A model generated the notes under the pieces. The model was given only the letters and a program-made list of their open reading frames with translations, ran no database searches and was not told the DNA's origin. A stretch of DNA of 64,000 bases from SURF-13 sp041695325 (GTDB lineage: Bacteria; Pseudomonadota; Gammaproteobacteria; SURF-13), in assembly GCA_041695325.1 (NCBI GenBank), contig JBGFRC010000024.1, positions 1-64,000 of the forward strand. The letters are read 5' to 3'. Numbering within the stretch: the stretch's first letter is position 1; each line of letters opens with the position of its first letter. A program made the translations under genes and the position numbers. This document shows positions 1 through 7,897 of the stretch, piece by piece.

Positions 1-144
1 CCGGCGCTGTTTCTCAACGCTCAGAATAACCTTGATGTCGGTGACGTGATCAAAATGGCGCTGGATGCGCTCGAGCTTGCCGCTGACGTAGCTGCGCAGC
101 GCGGGCGTCACCTCGACGTGGTGCCCGCTAAGGGTAATGTGCAT
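1..144 (-). CDS. hpf: Ribosome hibernation promoting factor, 3' part outside window
   Basis: The first 48 codons of a minus-strand gene that runs off the left edge. The product opens with MHITLSGHHVEVTPALRSYV and continues KLERIQRHFDHVTDIKV, the typical beginning of the HPF/YfiA family, which binds the 30S decoding centre and promotes ribosome dimerisation or silencing in stationary phase. It follows rpoN by 27 bp on the same strand, the usual rpoN-hpf order of proteobacteria. Long versus short HPF cannot be decided because the C-terminus is missing. Confidence 0.9.
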   Translation of the reverse strand, partial: MHITLSGHHVEVTPALRSYVSGKLERIQRHFDHVTDIKVILSVEKQRR

Positions 145-171
145 GATGTTTGTTTCCCGTGTGGATGAAGA

Positions 172-1656
172 TCAGGCCAGGCGCTTGCGCTCGTTGGACG
201 GCGGGATGGCCAGAGCCTCCCGGTATTTTGCCACAGTCCGGCGCGCCACATTAATCCCCTGGCTCACCAGCAGCTCCGCAAGCTTGCTGTCGCTCAAGGG
301 CTTGCTGGCGTGCTCGGCGGCCACCAGTTTTTTAATCAGGGCGCGGATCGCGGTGGCGGAGCATTCGCCGCCGTTTTCGGTGCTCACGTGGCTGGAAAAG
401 AAGTATTTGAGCTCAAACACGCCGCGCGGGGTGTGCAGGTATTTCTGGCGCGTGACGCGCGAGATGGTGGACTCGTGCATGCCCAGCGCCTCGGCCACGT
501 CGTGCAGCACCAGGGGCCGCATCGCTTCCGCGCCGTGCTCCAGAAAGCCGCGTTGCCGCTCCACGATGCAGCGCGCCACGCGCAGCAGGGTCTCGTTGCG
601 GCTTTGCAGGCTCTTGAGGAACCAGCGCGCTTCCTGCAGATGATTCTTCAGACAGGTATTATCCAGGTTGCCGTTGGCGCGCCGGATTAGATTGGCATAC
701 TGATGGTTGATACGCAGCTTGGGCGTCGCCTGCGGATTCAGGGCGATGTGCCAGCGTCCTCTCAGCTTGCGCACGTACACGTCGGGGATCACGTAATCGG
801 CGCGGCTTTCGGTGATCTGCGCGCCGGGACGCGGATTGAGGGACTGGATCAATTGCACCGCCTCGCGCAGCTCCCCCTCGCTGAGCTTCATGCGCCGCAT
901 GATCTGGGCGTAGTCGCGGCTGCCGAGCAGAGGCAGGTGGTCGCTTACCAGGCGGCGTGCCGTCTCCAGGCCAGGGGTGGCATCAGGACAGTGTTGCAAC
1001 TGGATCAGCAGACACTCGCGCAGATCGCGCGCCGCCACACCGACCGGATCGAAACGCTGCACGCGGTGCAGCACCGCGGCTATCGCCTCCGGGGTGACAT
1101 CTTCTTCGGGCAGCTCCCGCGCCAGGCCTTGCTGGATTTCCTCCAGGCTTTCGCTCAGATACCCGTCGTCGTTCACCGCGTCTATGATTGCCTCGGCGAT
1201 GGCGCGGTCGCTGTTGTTCATGGGCGTAAGCTGCAACTGCCACTGCAAGTGCCCGCGCAGCGTTTCGGCCTGCCCGCTTAAATTTTCGTACTCGCGGCCC
1301 TCTTGCTCGGAATCACCGGAAGGCGCGGTTGCAGAGCTGGGCCCATAGGCCTCTTCCCAGTCATTATCCGCAGCTGTCTCCTCGGCCTCCTGCATTCCGG
1401 CGTCCGAAGACGCGCCGTCCTGCCCGGTCTCACGGTCGGCGGCCGGGCTCTCGTGGACGGGGGCGGAAACCAGGCGGTCTGACGGGATATTGACGCTCTC
1501 CTCTTCAGCCAGCTCCAGCATCACGTTGGAATCCAGGGCCTCCTGAATCTCGCCTTGCAGCTCCAGCGTGGAGAGCTGCAGCAGGCGGATCGCCTGCTGC
1601 AACTGAGGGGTCATGGTCAAATGCTGACCCAAGCGCAGTTGTATCGCTTGCTTCAT
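172..1656 (-). CDS. rpoN: RNA polymerase sigma-54 factor
   Basis: Sigma-54 directs RNA polymerase to -24/-12 promoters and needs an AAA+ enhancer-binding activator. The 494-residue product has the glutamine/leucine-rich activator-interacting region I (residues 1-50), an acidic variable linker (about 50-130), the core-binding region, a helix-turn-helix near residues 375-410 (VAEALGMHESTISRV) and the diagnostic RpoN box ARRTVAKYRE at 471-480. Length is normal. It follows lptB by 77 bp and precedes hpf. A good sigma-54 promoter lies upstream of the pilin gene in this same window (9616-9631), a plausible target. Confidence 0.97.
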   Translation of the reverse strand: MKQAIQLRLGQHLTMTPQLQQAIRLLQLSTLELQGEIQEALDSNVMLELAEEESVNIPSDRLVSAPVHESPAADRETGQDGASSDAGMQEAEETAADNDWEEAYGPSSATAPSGDSEQEGREYENLSGQAETLRGHLQWQLQLTPMNNSDRAIAEAIIDAVNDDGYLSESLEEIQQGLARELPEEDVTPEAIAAVLHRVQRFDPVGVAARDLRECLLIQLQHCPDATPGLETARRLVSDHLPLLGSRDYAQIMRRMKLSEGELREAVQLIQSLNPRPGAQITESRADYVIPDVYVRKLRGRWHIALNPQATPKLRINHQYANLIRRANGNLDNTCLKNHLQEARWFLKSLQSRNETLLRVARCIVERQRGFLEHGAEAMRPLVLHDVAEALGMHESTISRVTRQKYLHTPRGVFELKYFFSSHVSTENGGECSATAIRALIKKLVAAEHASKPLSDSKLAELLVSQGINVARRTVAKYREALAIPPSNERKRLA

Positions 1657-1733
1657 TTAGGTAAAACCGCGGGCCCGCGTGGTATCGTGTTACCCGGGTT
1701 CTGCAACCGGGGTGCCAAAACGGCAACGCCTTA

Positions 1734-2459
1734 TTATAGCCGGAAACCCTCCCCCAAATACACTTGCTGCACACGCTTATCCTTGAGCACCGCCTCCGGT
1801 TCGCCCGCGGCGATCAACACGCCTTCATTCATGATATAAGCGCGCGCGCAGATCCCCAGGGTTTCGCGCACCTTGTGGTCGGTGATGAGCACGCCGATGC
1901 CGCGCGCCGCGAGGTGCTTGATGATGGCCTGGATGTCCAGCACCGAGATCGGGTCCACGCCGGCGAACGGCTCATCGAGCAGAATGAACAGCGGCTCGGC
2001 GGCCAGCGCGCGTGCGATCTCCACCCGGCGCCGCTCGCCGCCGGACAGGGTGTAGCCCAGACCGTCGCGCAGATGCGTGATGTGGAATTCGCGCAGCAAC
2101 TGCTCCAGTTCCTGCTCCTGTTCCGCGGCGCTGAGCTCCGGACGCAGTTGCAGCACGGCGAGGATGTTCTCCGCCACGGTGAGCTTGCGAAACACCGACG
2201 GCTCCTGCGGCAGATAGCCCAGCCCCAGGCGCGCGCGCGCGTGCATGGGATAGGCGGTGATGTCGAAACTATCCAGGTAGATGGCGCCGCCGTCGGCGGG
2301 CACCAGACCCACGATCATGTAAAAGCAGGTGGTCTTGCCCGCGCCGTTCGGCCCCAGCAGGCCCACCACCTCGCCGCTGCCTACCTCCAGCGACACCGAG
2401 CTCACCACCTCGCGCGCCTGGTAGCGCTTGACCAGGCGCGAGGCCGCCAGTTTACTCAT
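1734..2459 (-). CDS. lptB: LPS export ABC transporter ATPase LptB
   Basis: Cytoplasmic ATPase of the LptB2FGC complex, which extracts lipopolysaccharide from the inner membrane. The 241-residue protein has Walker A GPNGAGKTT (36-44), Q-loop region LPQEPSVFR, signature LSGGERRR, Walker B LFILLDEP and the C-terminal YLGEGFRL tail typical of LptB. The start overlaps the lptA stop by 4 bp (ATGA), so the two are translationally coupled. One oddity: the H-loop reads TDHKVRETL, where LptB normally has TDHNVRETL; the switch histidine itself is present. Confidence 0.97.
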   Translation of the reverse strand: MSKLAASRLVKRYQAREVVSSVSLEVGSGEVVGLLGPNGAGKTTCFYMIVGLVPADGGAIYLDSFDITAYPMHARARLGLGYLPQEPSVFRKLTVAENILAVLQLRPELSAAEQEQELEQLLREFHITHLRDGLGYTLSGGERRRVEIARALAAEPLFILLDEPFAGVDPISVLDIQAIIKHLAARGIGVLITDHKVRETLGICARAYIMNEGVLIAAGEPEAVLKDKRVQQVYLGEGFRL

Positions 2460-3019
2460 GGTTTCTCGGCGCCCGGCTCGCTCTTGCTCTTGGGCGGAAT
2501 CACCACCTGCACGCGCTCCTTGCCGGCGGGGGCCTTGACGGCCTGGACCACGTCGGCGCGGGTATCGTATTCGATGCGGTTGCCGCTGAACTCGTTGCCT
2601 TCATGCCACAGGTGTGCCCCTTCGTACAAAATCAGCTTCCCGCTAGCGGCGTAATACTCCATGCGCTGCGCCTTGGCGCGCATGTCCTCGTCTTTTTTGT
2701 CGAGGCGCTGCTTGTAGCGCGCCGGATTGCCCTCCGCCACCACCTTTTGCAGTTGCCTATCCGGCGTATACGCCGTGACAATATCCGCATCGAGCCGGAT
2801 GCTGCCCTGCGTCACCACCACGCTGCCCTTGTAGACGCTGACGCCCCTCTTGTCATCTATTTCTGCCGTATCCGCTTCGATATTGACAGGCTGGTCCTTG
2901 TCCGTAGACAAGGCCCCGGCCGCGCCCGCCCAGCCGAGCGCGAGCAGAAACAGTATCGCCTTAAGACCGCGGCGCATTGGGCGGGCTGTTTTTGGGTTTT
3001 TGTCCGGTGTTGACTTCAT
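2456..3019 (-). CDS. lptA: LPS transport periplasmic protein LptA
   Basis: Periplasmic bridge protein whose stacked beta-jellyroll units carry LPS between LptC and LptD. 187 residues: a basic N-terminus, a hydrophobic signal segment (about 19-36) ending in GAAGA before LSTDKDQPVNIEAD, then the OstA/LptA fold (ADTAEIDDKRGVSVYKGSVVV, GSIRLDAD, KAQRMEYY). The start at 3019 has a good ribosome-binding site (AAAGGT) but overlaps lptC by 59 bp; an internal ATG at 2977 would leave an overlap of only 17 bp and still retain the whole signal peptide. Confidence 0.94.
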   Translation of the reverse strand: MKSTPDKNPKTARPMRRGLKAILFLLALGWAGAAGALSTDKDQPVNIEADTAEIDDKRGVSVYKGSVVVTQGSIRLDADIVTAYTPDRQLQKVVAEGNPARYKQRLDKKDEDMRAKAQRMEYYAASGKLILYEGAHLWHEGNEFSGNRIEYDTRADVVQAVKAPAGKERVQVVIPPKSKSEPGAEKP

Positions 3020-3581
3020 AAGTACCTTTCACTTTGGCAAGCAGTTGCACGCGGCCTTCCTTTAAAAACACCCGCATCCCCACGGCGCGCGTGATGCTGG
3101 TTGCGCCCACGATGGTCACCGCCTGGGCCGTCTCCGCGTATTCTTCGTCCACCTTGACGTGCAGATCGCGCGTATCCAGACGCCACCTGAGCCTGGGTTC
3201 CGCCTCGGGGTTTTCGATGCGCACCGCGTCTTGCAGCCATACGCTGTCGCGGCCCTTGGCCAGCAGGCCGCGCTCCGCCTGCACCTGCCACGGCGGCGCG
3301 TCCTGCTGAAACACGGTGAGCAGCGGCTGGATGAATTCCGTGCTGCCGTCGTCCGGATAGTGCAGCATGCGCTGCGCGCGCAGCCGGTGCTCCGGGAGCC
3401 CGTTTGCGCCCATGCCGGTGGCCGTGAACTCGTCCATGATGGCGTCCGGCGCATGGCGCCGCGCCGCGCGCTGGTCCTCGGGGGGGGCGCTGATATACAG
3501 CAGCCATTGGGTCAGCAAGGCAAACAGCCCCAGCGCGGCCAGCCATCCCAGCCAAGCCCGGCTTTGCCGTTTAAGCCACAT
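2961..3581 (-). CDS. lptC: LPS export protein LptC
   Basis: Bitopic inner-membrane protein that passes LPS from LptBFG to LptA. About 206 residues: one N-terminal transmembrane helix (roughly 12-32, LGWLAALGLFALLTQWLLYI) and a periplasmic LptC jellyroll domain (DEFTATGMGANGLPEHRLRA, WLQDAVRIEN, LHVKVDEEYAETAQAV). Start chosen at the ATG at 3581; a GTG codon immediately precedes it. Located between kdsC and lptA in the standard order. Its 3' end runs into lptA, so the C-terminal 20 residues share DNA with the LptA signal peptide. Confidence 0.93.
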   Translation of the reverse strand: MWLKRQSRAWLGWLAALGLFALLTQWLLYISAPPEDQRAARRHAPDAIMDEFTATGMGANGLPEHRLRAQRMLHYPDDGSTEFIQPLLTVFQQDAPPWQVQAERGLLAKGRDSVWLQDAVRIENPEAEPRLRWRLDTRDLHVKVDEEYAETAQAVTIVGATSITRAVGMRVFLKEGRVQLLAKVKGTYEVNTGQKPKNSPPNAPRS

Positions 3582-3587
3582 CACGGC

Positions 3588-3660
3588 AGATACAAGATAA
3601 AAGACACAAGATGCAGGTAAACGGTCTCTTCATTAACTTTTCTCTTGCCTCTTTTTTCTG
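3588..3660. repeat. AAGAG-type imperfect palindrome between lptC and kdsC
   Basis: The 85-bp gap holds a purine-rich arm (3588-3611, containing ACAAGATAAAAGACACAAG) and a pyrimidine-rich opposite arm (about 3637-3659, CTTTTCTCTTGCCTCTTTT) separated by about 25 bp. The same words recur at 4196-4262 and 61634-61720, so this is a dispersed repeat, not gene-specific. It lies inside an operon, so it would be transcribed as a long weak stem. Confidence 0.7.
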
Positions 3661-3666
3661 CAGTCA

Positions 3667-4188
3667 TCAAAGATACGCCTTAAGCTGTTCATCCAGCTTA
3701 CCCTGCGCCCGCATGATGAGCTCGCACACGTCGCGCGCCGCGCCGCGCCCGCCGTTGCTCGGCGTCTGCCAGTGGGCGTGGCTTTTGACCAGAGGATGCG
3801 CATCCTGCACCGCGATCGCGAACCCCGCGCGGCGCAGCACCGGCAGGTCCACCACGTCGTCGCCGACAAACGCGACCTGTTCCATGCGCAGCCTGAGCCC
3901 GGCGACGAGCGCCTCGAACGCGGGCAGCTTATCGCGCTGCCCCTGAAACACGTGCTCCACGCCCAGGCTCGCCATGCGGTGCTCGACCACTTTGGAAGTG
4001 CGGCCGGTGATCACCGCCAGCCCCACGCCGGTGGCTTGCAGCATCTTCATGCCGTGCCCGTCGCGCGAATTGAACGCCTTGTACTCCTGGCCGTCATCGG
4101 CGAGATAGAGGCTGCCGTCGGTGAGCACGCCGTCCACGTCAAACACCACCAGTCTGATCTGGGCCGCCTTGTCGAGGATGTCTTGCAT
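3667..4188 (-). CDS. kdsC: 3-deoxy-D-manno-octulosonate 8-phosphate phosphatase
   Basis: HAD-superfamily phosphatase releasing Kdo from Kdo-8-phosphate, the third step of Kdo synthesis for LPS inner core. 173 residues with motif I DVDGVLTDG (catalytic Asp17 and Asp19), motif II ITGR, a motif III lysine (KLPAF) and motif IV GDDVVDLPVL. The length fits the capless, tetrameric KdsC class. Start at 4188 (MQDILDKAAQIR) preferred; a further ATG seven codons upstream lies in the flanking palindromic repeat. Lies between kdsD and lptC on the same strand. Confidence 0.96.
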   Translation of the reverse strand: MQDILDKAAQIRLVVFDVDGVLTDGSLYLADDGQEYKAFNSRDGHGMKMLQATGVGLAVITGRTSKVVEHRMASLGVEHVFQGQRDKLPAFEALVAGLRLRMEQVAFVGDDVVDLPVLRRAGFAIAVQDAHPLVKSHAHWQTPSNGGRGAARDVCELIMRAQGKLDEQLKAYL

Positions 4189-4195
4189 AACTACA

Positions 4196-4262
4196 GAGAA
4201 AAGAGGCAAGAGGCAAGAGAAAAGGCTTCTTTGTTAGCAACTTTTCTCTTTTCTCTTGCCTC
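4196..4262. repeat. AAGAG-type palindrome between kdsC and kdsD
   Basis: Left arm 4196-4224 contains AGAGAAAAGAGGCAAGAGG; right arm 4241-4262 contains CTTTTCTCTTGCCTC. The arms pair over most of their length with a 16-bp loop. Same family as 3588-3660 and 61634-61720. It fills nearly the whole gap between two operon genes. Confidence 0.8.
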
Positions 4263-4273
4263 ATACATCTGCT

Positions 4274-5344
4274 TCATACCACTCCCGCGCGCAGCATGTC
4301 GTGCATGTTGAAGGCGCCGACCACCCTGCCTTCCGCGTCCACCACCGGCAGCGCGTTGATTTTGTGTTTCTGCATCAGTTGCAGCGCCTCCGCGGCGAGC
4401 ATGCCGGCGTTCACGCGCTTGCAGTTGCGCGTCATCACCTCGGCGATAAGCGTAGCGTGCACGTCCATGCCGTGATCCAGGGTGCGGCGCAAGTCGCCGT
4501 CAGTGAACACGCCGGCGAGACGGCCCTGCGCATCCACGATCGTCGTCATGCCCAGCCCCTTTTTGGTCATCTCCACCAGCGCCTGACCGAGCTTTACGCC
4601 TTCACGCACTCTGGGGATGCGCTCGCCGGTGTGCATGATGTCGTCAATCAGCAGCAACAGGCGCCGCCCCAGCCGCCCCGCAGGATGGGAGCGCGCGAAG
4701 TCCTGCGCGGTGAAGCCGCGCGCCTGCAACAGCGAAACCGCCAGCGCATCGCCCATGACCAGCATGGCGGTGGTGCTGGAGGTGGGAGCGAGATTCAGCG
4801 GACAGGCCTCTTGCTTCACGCTCACGTCTATATGCACGTCGGCCATGCGCGCCAGGGTGGAGCCGGAATTGCCGCACAGGGCGATGAGCGGCACGCCCAG
4901 GCGCTTGATGAGCGGCACGATGGTGGTGATCTCGTCGGTCTCGCCCGAATTGGACAGCGCCAGCACCGCGTCCTTGCCGGTAATCATGCCGAGATCGCCG
5001 TGACCCGCCTCGGCCGGATGCATGAAGAAGGCCGGGCTGCCGGTACTGGCCAGCGTGGCCGCGATCTTGCCGCCGATGTGCCCGGACTTGCCGATGCCGG
5101 TGACCACGATGCGCCCCTCGCAAGCGAGCATGTGGCGGCAGGCCTGGACAAACGCGCCGCCCACGCGCGCGGCGAGCGCGCTCACCGCTGCGGCTTCGGT
5201 TTCAATCACCGCCAGCGCGAGCTTCTGCAGCGCGGCGTCATCGGCCGCAACAGGCGCAGGCACGGCGGCCGCTTCCGGCATCCTGCCTCCCGCGGCGCTA
5301 CTACGTCCCTGTAAGGCGCGCAGGGAAGGTTTCTTGTGAGTCAT
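4274..5344 (-). CDS. kdsD: D-arabinose 5-phosphate isomerase
   Basis: Interconverts ribulose 5-phosphate and arabinose 5-phosphate, the first step of Kdo synthesis. 356 residues: an alanine/proline-rich N-terminal extension of about 30 residues, a SIS domain (about 65-200, with GIGKSGHIGGKIAATLASTG, HPAEAGHGDLGM and SNSGETDE) and two tandem CBS domains (about 225-350, IMHTGERIP, TDGDLRR, VMTRNCKRV). Slightly longer than E. coli KdsD (328 residues) because of the N-terminal extension. First gene of the kds-lpt-rpoN-hpf operon; a multi-hairpin repeat occupies its upstream region. Confidence 0.96.
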   Translation of the reverse strand: MTHKKPSLRALQGRSSAAGGRMPEAAAVPAPVAADDAALQKLALAVIETEAAAVSALAARVGGAFVQACRHMLACEGRIVVTGIGKSGHIGGKIAATLASTGSPAFFMHPAEAGHGDLGMITGKDAVLALSNSGETDEITTIVPLIKRLGVPLIALCGNSGSTLARMADVHIDVSVKQEACPLNLAPTSSTTAMLVMGDALAVSLLQARGFTAQDFARSHPAGRLGRRLLLLIDDIMHTGERIPRVREGVKLGQALVEMTKKGLGMTTIVDAQGRLAGVFTDGDLRRTLDHGMDVHATLIAEVMTRNCKRVNAGMLAAEALQLMQKHKINALPVVDAEGRVVGAFNMHDMLRAGVV

Positions 5345-5358
5345 GGCCTAAATTATCC

Positions 5359-5456
5359 GGCGATAAAATACATCCATATATTTTATCGCCATCCGCAGCT
5401 TGCGGCGGCGGCAAGGCATCCATGCCTTGCATTAACCCGGCAATGTTCATTGCCGG
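5359..5456. repeat. Four-hairpin intergenic cassette, copy 1
   Basis: Consecutive perfect hairpins in the divergent gap between kdsD and the EVE gene: 5359-5390 (12-bp arms GGCGATAAAATA, 8-nt loop), 5393-5405 (CCGCA arms), 5411-5430 (GCAAGGCAT arms, 2-nt loop) and 5437-5456 (CCGGCAATG arms, 2-nt loop), then ATTAATAA. The same four modules occur in inverted order at 26521-26626. No open reading frame lies in it. Confidence 0.9.
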
Positions 5457-5531
5457 ATTAATAAGTGTAGCGGAATAGAGGCGCGGACAAAACCCCGTCT
5501 TGCGTTATCAGCAGGCTGTTATAATAAAAAA

Positions 5532-5981
5532 ATGCGTTACTGGCTGATGAAATCCGAGCCCGCGGTCTTCGGCGTCGAGCATCTGAAACAACGCCGGATT
5601 GAGCCGTGGGACGGGGTGAGGAATTACCAGGCGCGCAATTTTTTACGCGCAATGCGCGTGGGCGACCGCGCGTTTTTCTATCACTCCAATTGTCCCGCGC
5701 CGGGCATTACGGGCATGATGGAAATCGTAAAAAGCGCCTACCCCGACGCCACCCAATTTGACCCCGCGAGCCCCTATTTTGACCCCGGGAGCGACCCCGC
5801 GCATCCGCGCTGGCAGCGGGTGGACGTGCGCTTTGTGCGCGATTTAAAGCGGCTCATCAGCCTGCGCGAACTCAAGAACCGCCCTGAATTGCGCGATCTG
5901 CCCCTGATGCAGCGCGGGACCCGTTTATCCGTGATGCCGCTCACCGAACGGCAGTGGAAGCTCATCCTTTCAATGGAATAA
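5532..5981 (+). CDS. EVE-domain protein
   Basis: 149-residue single-domain EVE (PUA-like) protein: MRYWLMKSEP at the start, GVRNYQARNFLRAMRVGDRAF with the conserved NYQARN segment, FYHSNCPAPGITGMMEIV and DPKSPYFDP-like DPASPYFDPG. EVE domains bind modified bases; the bacterial YkqA/THYN1-like members are thought to read modified nucleic acid, but the ligand of this one cannot be read from sequence. It is a stand-alone gene, divergent from kdsD, with the hairpin cassette in its promoter region. Confidence 0.9.
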   Translation: MRYWLMKSEPAVFGVEHLKQRRIEPWDGVRNYQARNFLRAMRVGDRAFFYHSNCPAPGITGMMEIVKSAYPDATQFDPASPYFDPGSDPAHPRWQRVDVRFVRDLKRLISLRELKNRPELRDLPLMQRGTRLSVMPLTERQWKLILSME

Positions 5982-6003
5982 CCCCTTTCTCAAAGTATGT
6001 ATA

Positions 6004-6261
6004 TCAATGCCAAATATCGCGCCTAGCCCGTTTGCCATGGAAAACCATCACCAGCACTCCGGCAAGCAATCCCAGCGCGCCCAGCGCCAGCACCACTCTG
6101 GGCATAACCGCCATGTCGGCCCACAGCATCTGCATATGCTCAAAAAAGTGCAGCAGCGACGATTGCAACAACAGGAGGGAATCAGAAATATACAACGCGA
6201 GAAAAACGAGCGCCGCGCCGCCGAGCAGCAGCAGCCAACCCCAGTTCCGCGTGGCAGCCAT
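6004..6261 (-). CDS. Small two-helix membrane protein, function unknown
   Basis: 85 residues beginning MAATRNWGWLLLLGGAAL. Two strongly hydrophobic segments (about 8-28 and 52-72) separated by an amphipathic stretch (LLLQSSLLHFFEHMQMLWAD), and a basic tail KRARRDIWH. Start set by a ribosome-binding site (AAGGGG, 6 nt before ATG at 6261). It follows phoH by 125 bp on the same strand, the gap holding a CCCTCCC palindrome. I recognise no family; the short loop between helices and basic cytoplasmic tail suggest an inner-membrane hairpin. Confidence 0.65.
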   Translation of the reverse strand: MAATRNWGWLLLLGGAALVFLALYISDSLLLLQSSLLHFFEHMQMLWADMAVMPRVVLALGALGLLAGVLVMVFHGKRARRDIWH

Positions 6262-6344
6262 GGACGCCCCTTTTTGTGGAGTATTCGGCCAAGATGTATA
6301 ACGCAAACCGCGCCATTTGGCAACAGCGAGTGAAGGGTGCGCGC

Positions 6345-6373
6345 TTTCCCCCCTCCCTAAAGGGAGGGGGAAG
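6345..6373. repeat. CCCTCCC/GGGAGGG palindrome
   Basis: A C-rich arm and G-rich arm (TTTCCCCCCTCCCT and AGGGAGGGGGAA) separated by two A residues, between phoH and the small membrane gene. Same class as 7857-7882, 10896-10912, 41258-41280 and 48829-48851. Confidence 0.75.
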
Positions 6374-6386
6374 GAGAGAGGCCTGA

Positions 6387-7802
6387 TTACAGCGCCTCCG
6401 AGGCGTAATCGGCCAGACGCGAGCGCTCGCCGCGCGTGAGCGTCACGTGCCCGCTGTGGTTCCAATGCTTGAAGCGGTCCACCACATAGGTGATGCCGGA
6501 GGTGGTCTCGGTGAGATACGGCGTGTCTATCTGCGCCACGTTGCCGAGACACACTACCTTGGTGCCGGGGCCGGCGCGCGTGATGAGGGTCTTCATCTGC
6601 TTGGAGGTGAGGTTCTGCGCCTCATCCAGGATGATGTATTTGTTCAGAAAGGTGCGCCCGCGCATGAAGTTGAGCGAGCGGATCTTGATCCTGTTTCGCA
6701 ATAAATCATTGGTCGCGGCGCGGCCCCAGTCGCCGCCCACGTCGGACTTGGTCAGCACTTCGAGGTTGTCCATCAGCGCGCCCATCCACGGCGTCATCTT
6801 CTCCTCTTCCGTGCCGGGGAGGAAACCGATGTCCTCGGCCACCGGCACGGTGACGCGCGTCATGATGATCTCGCCGTAGCGCTTCTCCTCCAGCACCTGC
6901 GCCAGACCCGCGGCGAGCGTGAGCAGGGTCTTGCCGCTGCCGGCCACGCCCAGCAGGCTCACGAAATCCACCTCCGGGTCCATGAGCAGGTTGAGCGCGA
7001 AGTTCTGCTCACGGTTCAGCGCGTTGATGCCCCACACCGTATGGCGCGAGCTTTGATAATCGCGGATCAGCTCGATGGTCGCGCTTTGCCCGTCGAGCCG
7101 GCGCACGATGGCCTCAAAACCGCCGTCGCCGGCGCCGTGGAGAAATTCATTGGGATGCCACTCCTGCACCTGCGGCCCGGTGATCTTGTAAAAGGTGCGC
7201 CCCCTCTCCTTCCACGAGGCCATGTCCTTGCTGTGGCGCTCCCAGAAATCGGCGGGCAGCTCCACGTAACCCCGGTACAGCAGATTGACATCATCCAGCA
7301 CCTGGTCGTTGTAATAGTCCTCGACGTAGATGCCGAGCACGGCGGCCTTGATGCGCAGATTGATATCCTTGGACACCAGGATCACCGTGGCGTCGGGATA
7401 TTCCTTCTGCAGCGCGAACGCGGTGGCGATGATGTTGTTGTCCGGCTTGTAACCGGAGAGGCTGTCGCGCGCGCCGGAAAGCAGGGGGCGGGTCTGGAAG
7501 AACAGCCTGCCGCGCGCGGCCTCCGCGCCCTTGCCGGCGTGATTGAACGCTGGCAGGGACAAACCCAGGTCTATCTCCTCCTTGCTCGCGTCGGCCATGA
7601 GGTCATCGAGGAAGCGGCTCACCTGGCGCACGTTGCGCGCCACTTCCGACACGCCCTTCTTGCTCGCGTCCAGTTCCTCCAGCACCACCATGGGGAGATA
7701 AATGTCGTGCTCGTGAAAGCGGAAGATCGCGGTGGGATCGTGCATCAACACGTTGGTGTCGAGCACAAAGATGCGTTTTCCGCTGACCTCTTTTCTGGGC
7801 AT
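6387..7802 (-). CDS. PIN-domain/PhoH-like ATPase fusion protein
   Basis: 471 residues: an N-terminal PIN ribonuclease domain (about 8-150, FVLDTNVLMHDP with Asp15, later acidic positions in YKPDNNIIATA and VSKDINLRIKA) fused to a PhoH P-loop ATPase (about 230-471, Walker A GVAGSGKTLL, Walker B YIILDEAQN). This PhoH2/YlaK arrangement is associated with RNA unwinding and cleavage in other bacteria; substrate here unknown. The start is the ATG at 7802 (MPRKEVSGKR). An in-frame upstream ATG at 7889 would read through the adjacent CCCCTCTCC palindrome and is unlikely. Downstream of bcp on the same strand. Confidence 0.92.
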   Translation of the reverse strand: MPRKEVSGKRIFVLDTNVLMHDPTAIFRFHEHDIYLPMVVLEELDASKKGVSEVARNVRQVSRFLDDLMADASKEEIDLGLSLPAFNHAGKGAEAARGRLFFQTRPLLSGARDSLSGYKPDNNIIATAFALQKEYPDATVILVSKDINLRIKAAVLGIYVEDYYNDQVLDDVNLLYRGYVELPADFWERHSKDMASWKERGRTFYKITGPQVQEWHPNEFLHGAGDGGFEAIVRRLDGQSATIELIRDYQSSRHTVWGINALNREQNFALNLLMDPEVDFVSLLGVAGSGKTLLTLAAGLAQVLEEKRYGEIIMTRVTVPVAEDIGFLPGTEEEKMTPWMGALMDNLEVLTKSDVGGDWGRAATNDLLRNRIKIRSLNFMRGRTFLNKYIILDEAQNLTSKQMKTLITRAGPGTKVVCLGNVAQIDTPYLTETTSGITYVVDRFKHWNHSGHVTLTRGERSRLADYASEAL

Positions 7803-7856
7803 ATCTTTAGCTATCCTGAACCAACATACCCTCTCCACCTTGGGGCATCCATAATT

Positions 7857-7882
7857 CCCCCTCTCCCCAAGGGGAGAGGGGG
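7857..7882. repeat. CCCCCTCTCCCC palindrome
   Basis: A perfect 12-bp inverted repeat (7857-7868 and 7871-7882) with a 2-nt AA loop, in the gap between bcp and phoH. It is transcribed if the two genes share a message. No T-tract follows on either strand, so a classical intrinsic terminator is not supported. Confidence 0.85.
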
Positions 7883-7897
7883 CGAGCAACTGCGGCG

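Noticed and set aside
7803..7889. 29-residue N-terminal extension of PhoH-PIN
   Set aside because: Encoded by the CCCCTCTCC palindrome and gap sequence; the internal ATG at 7802 gives the family N-terminus.
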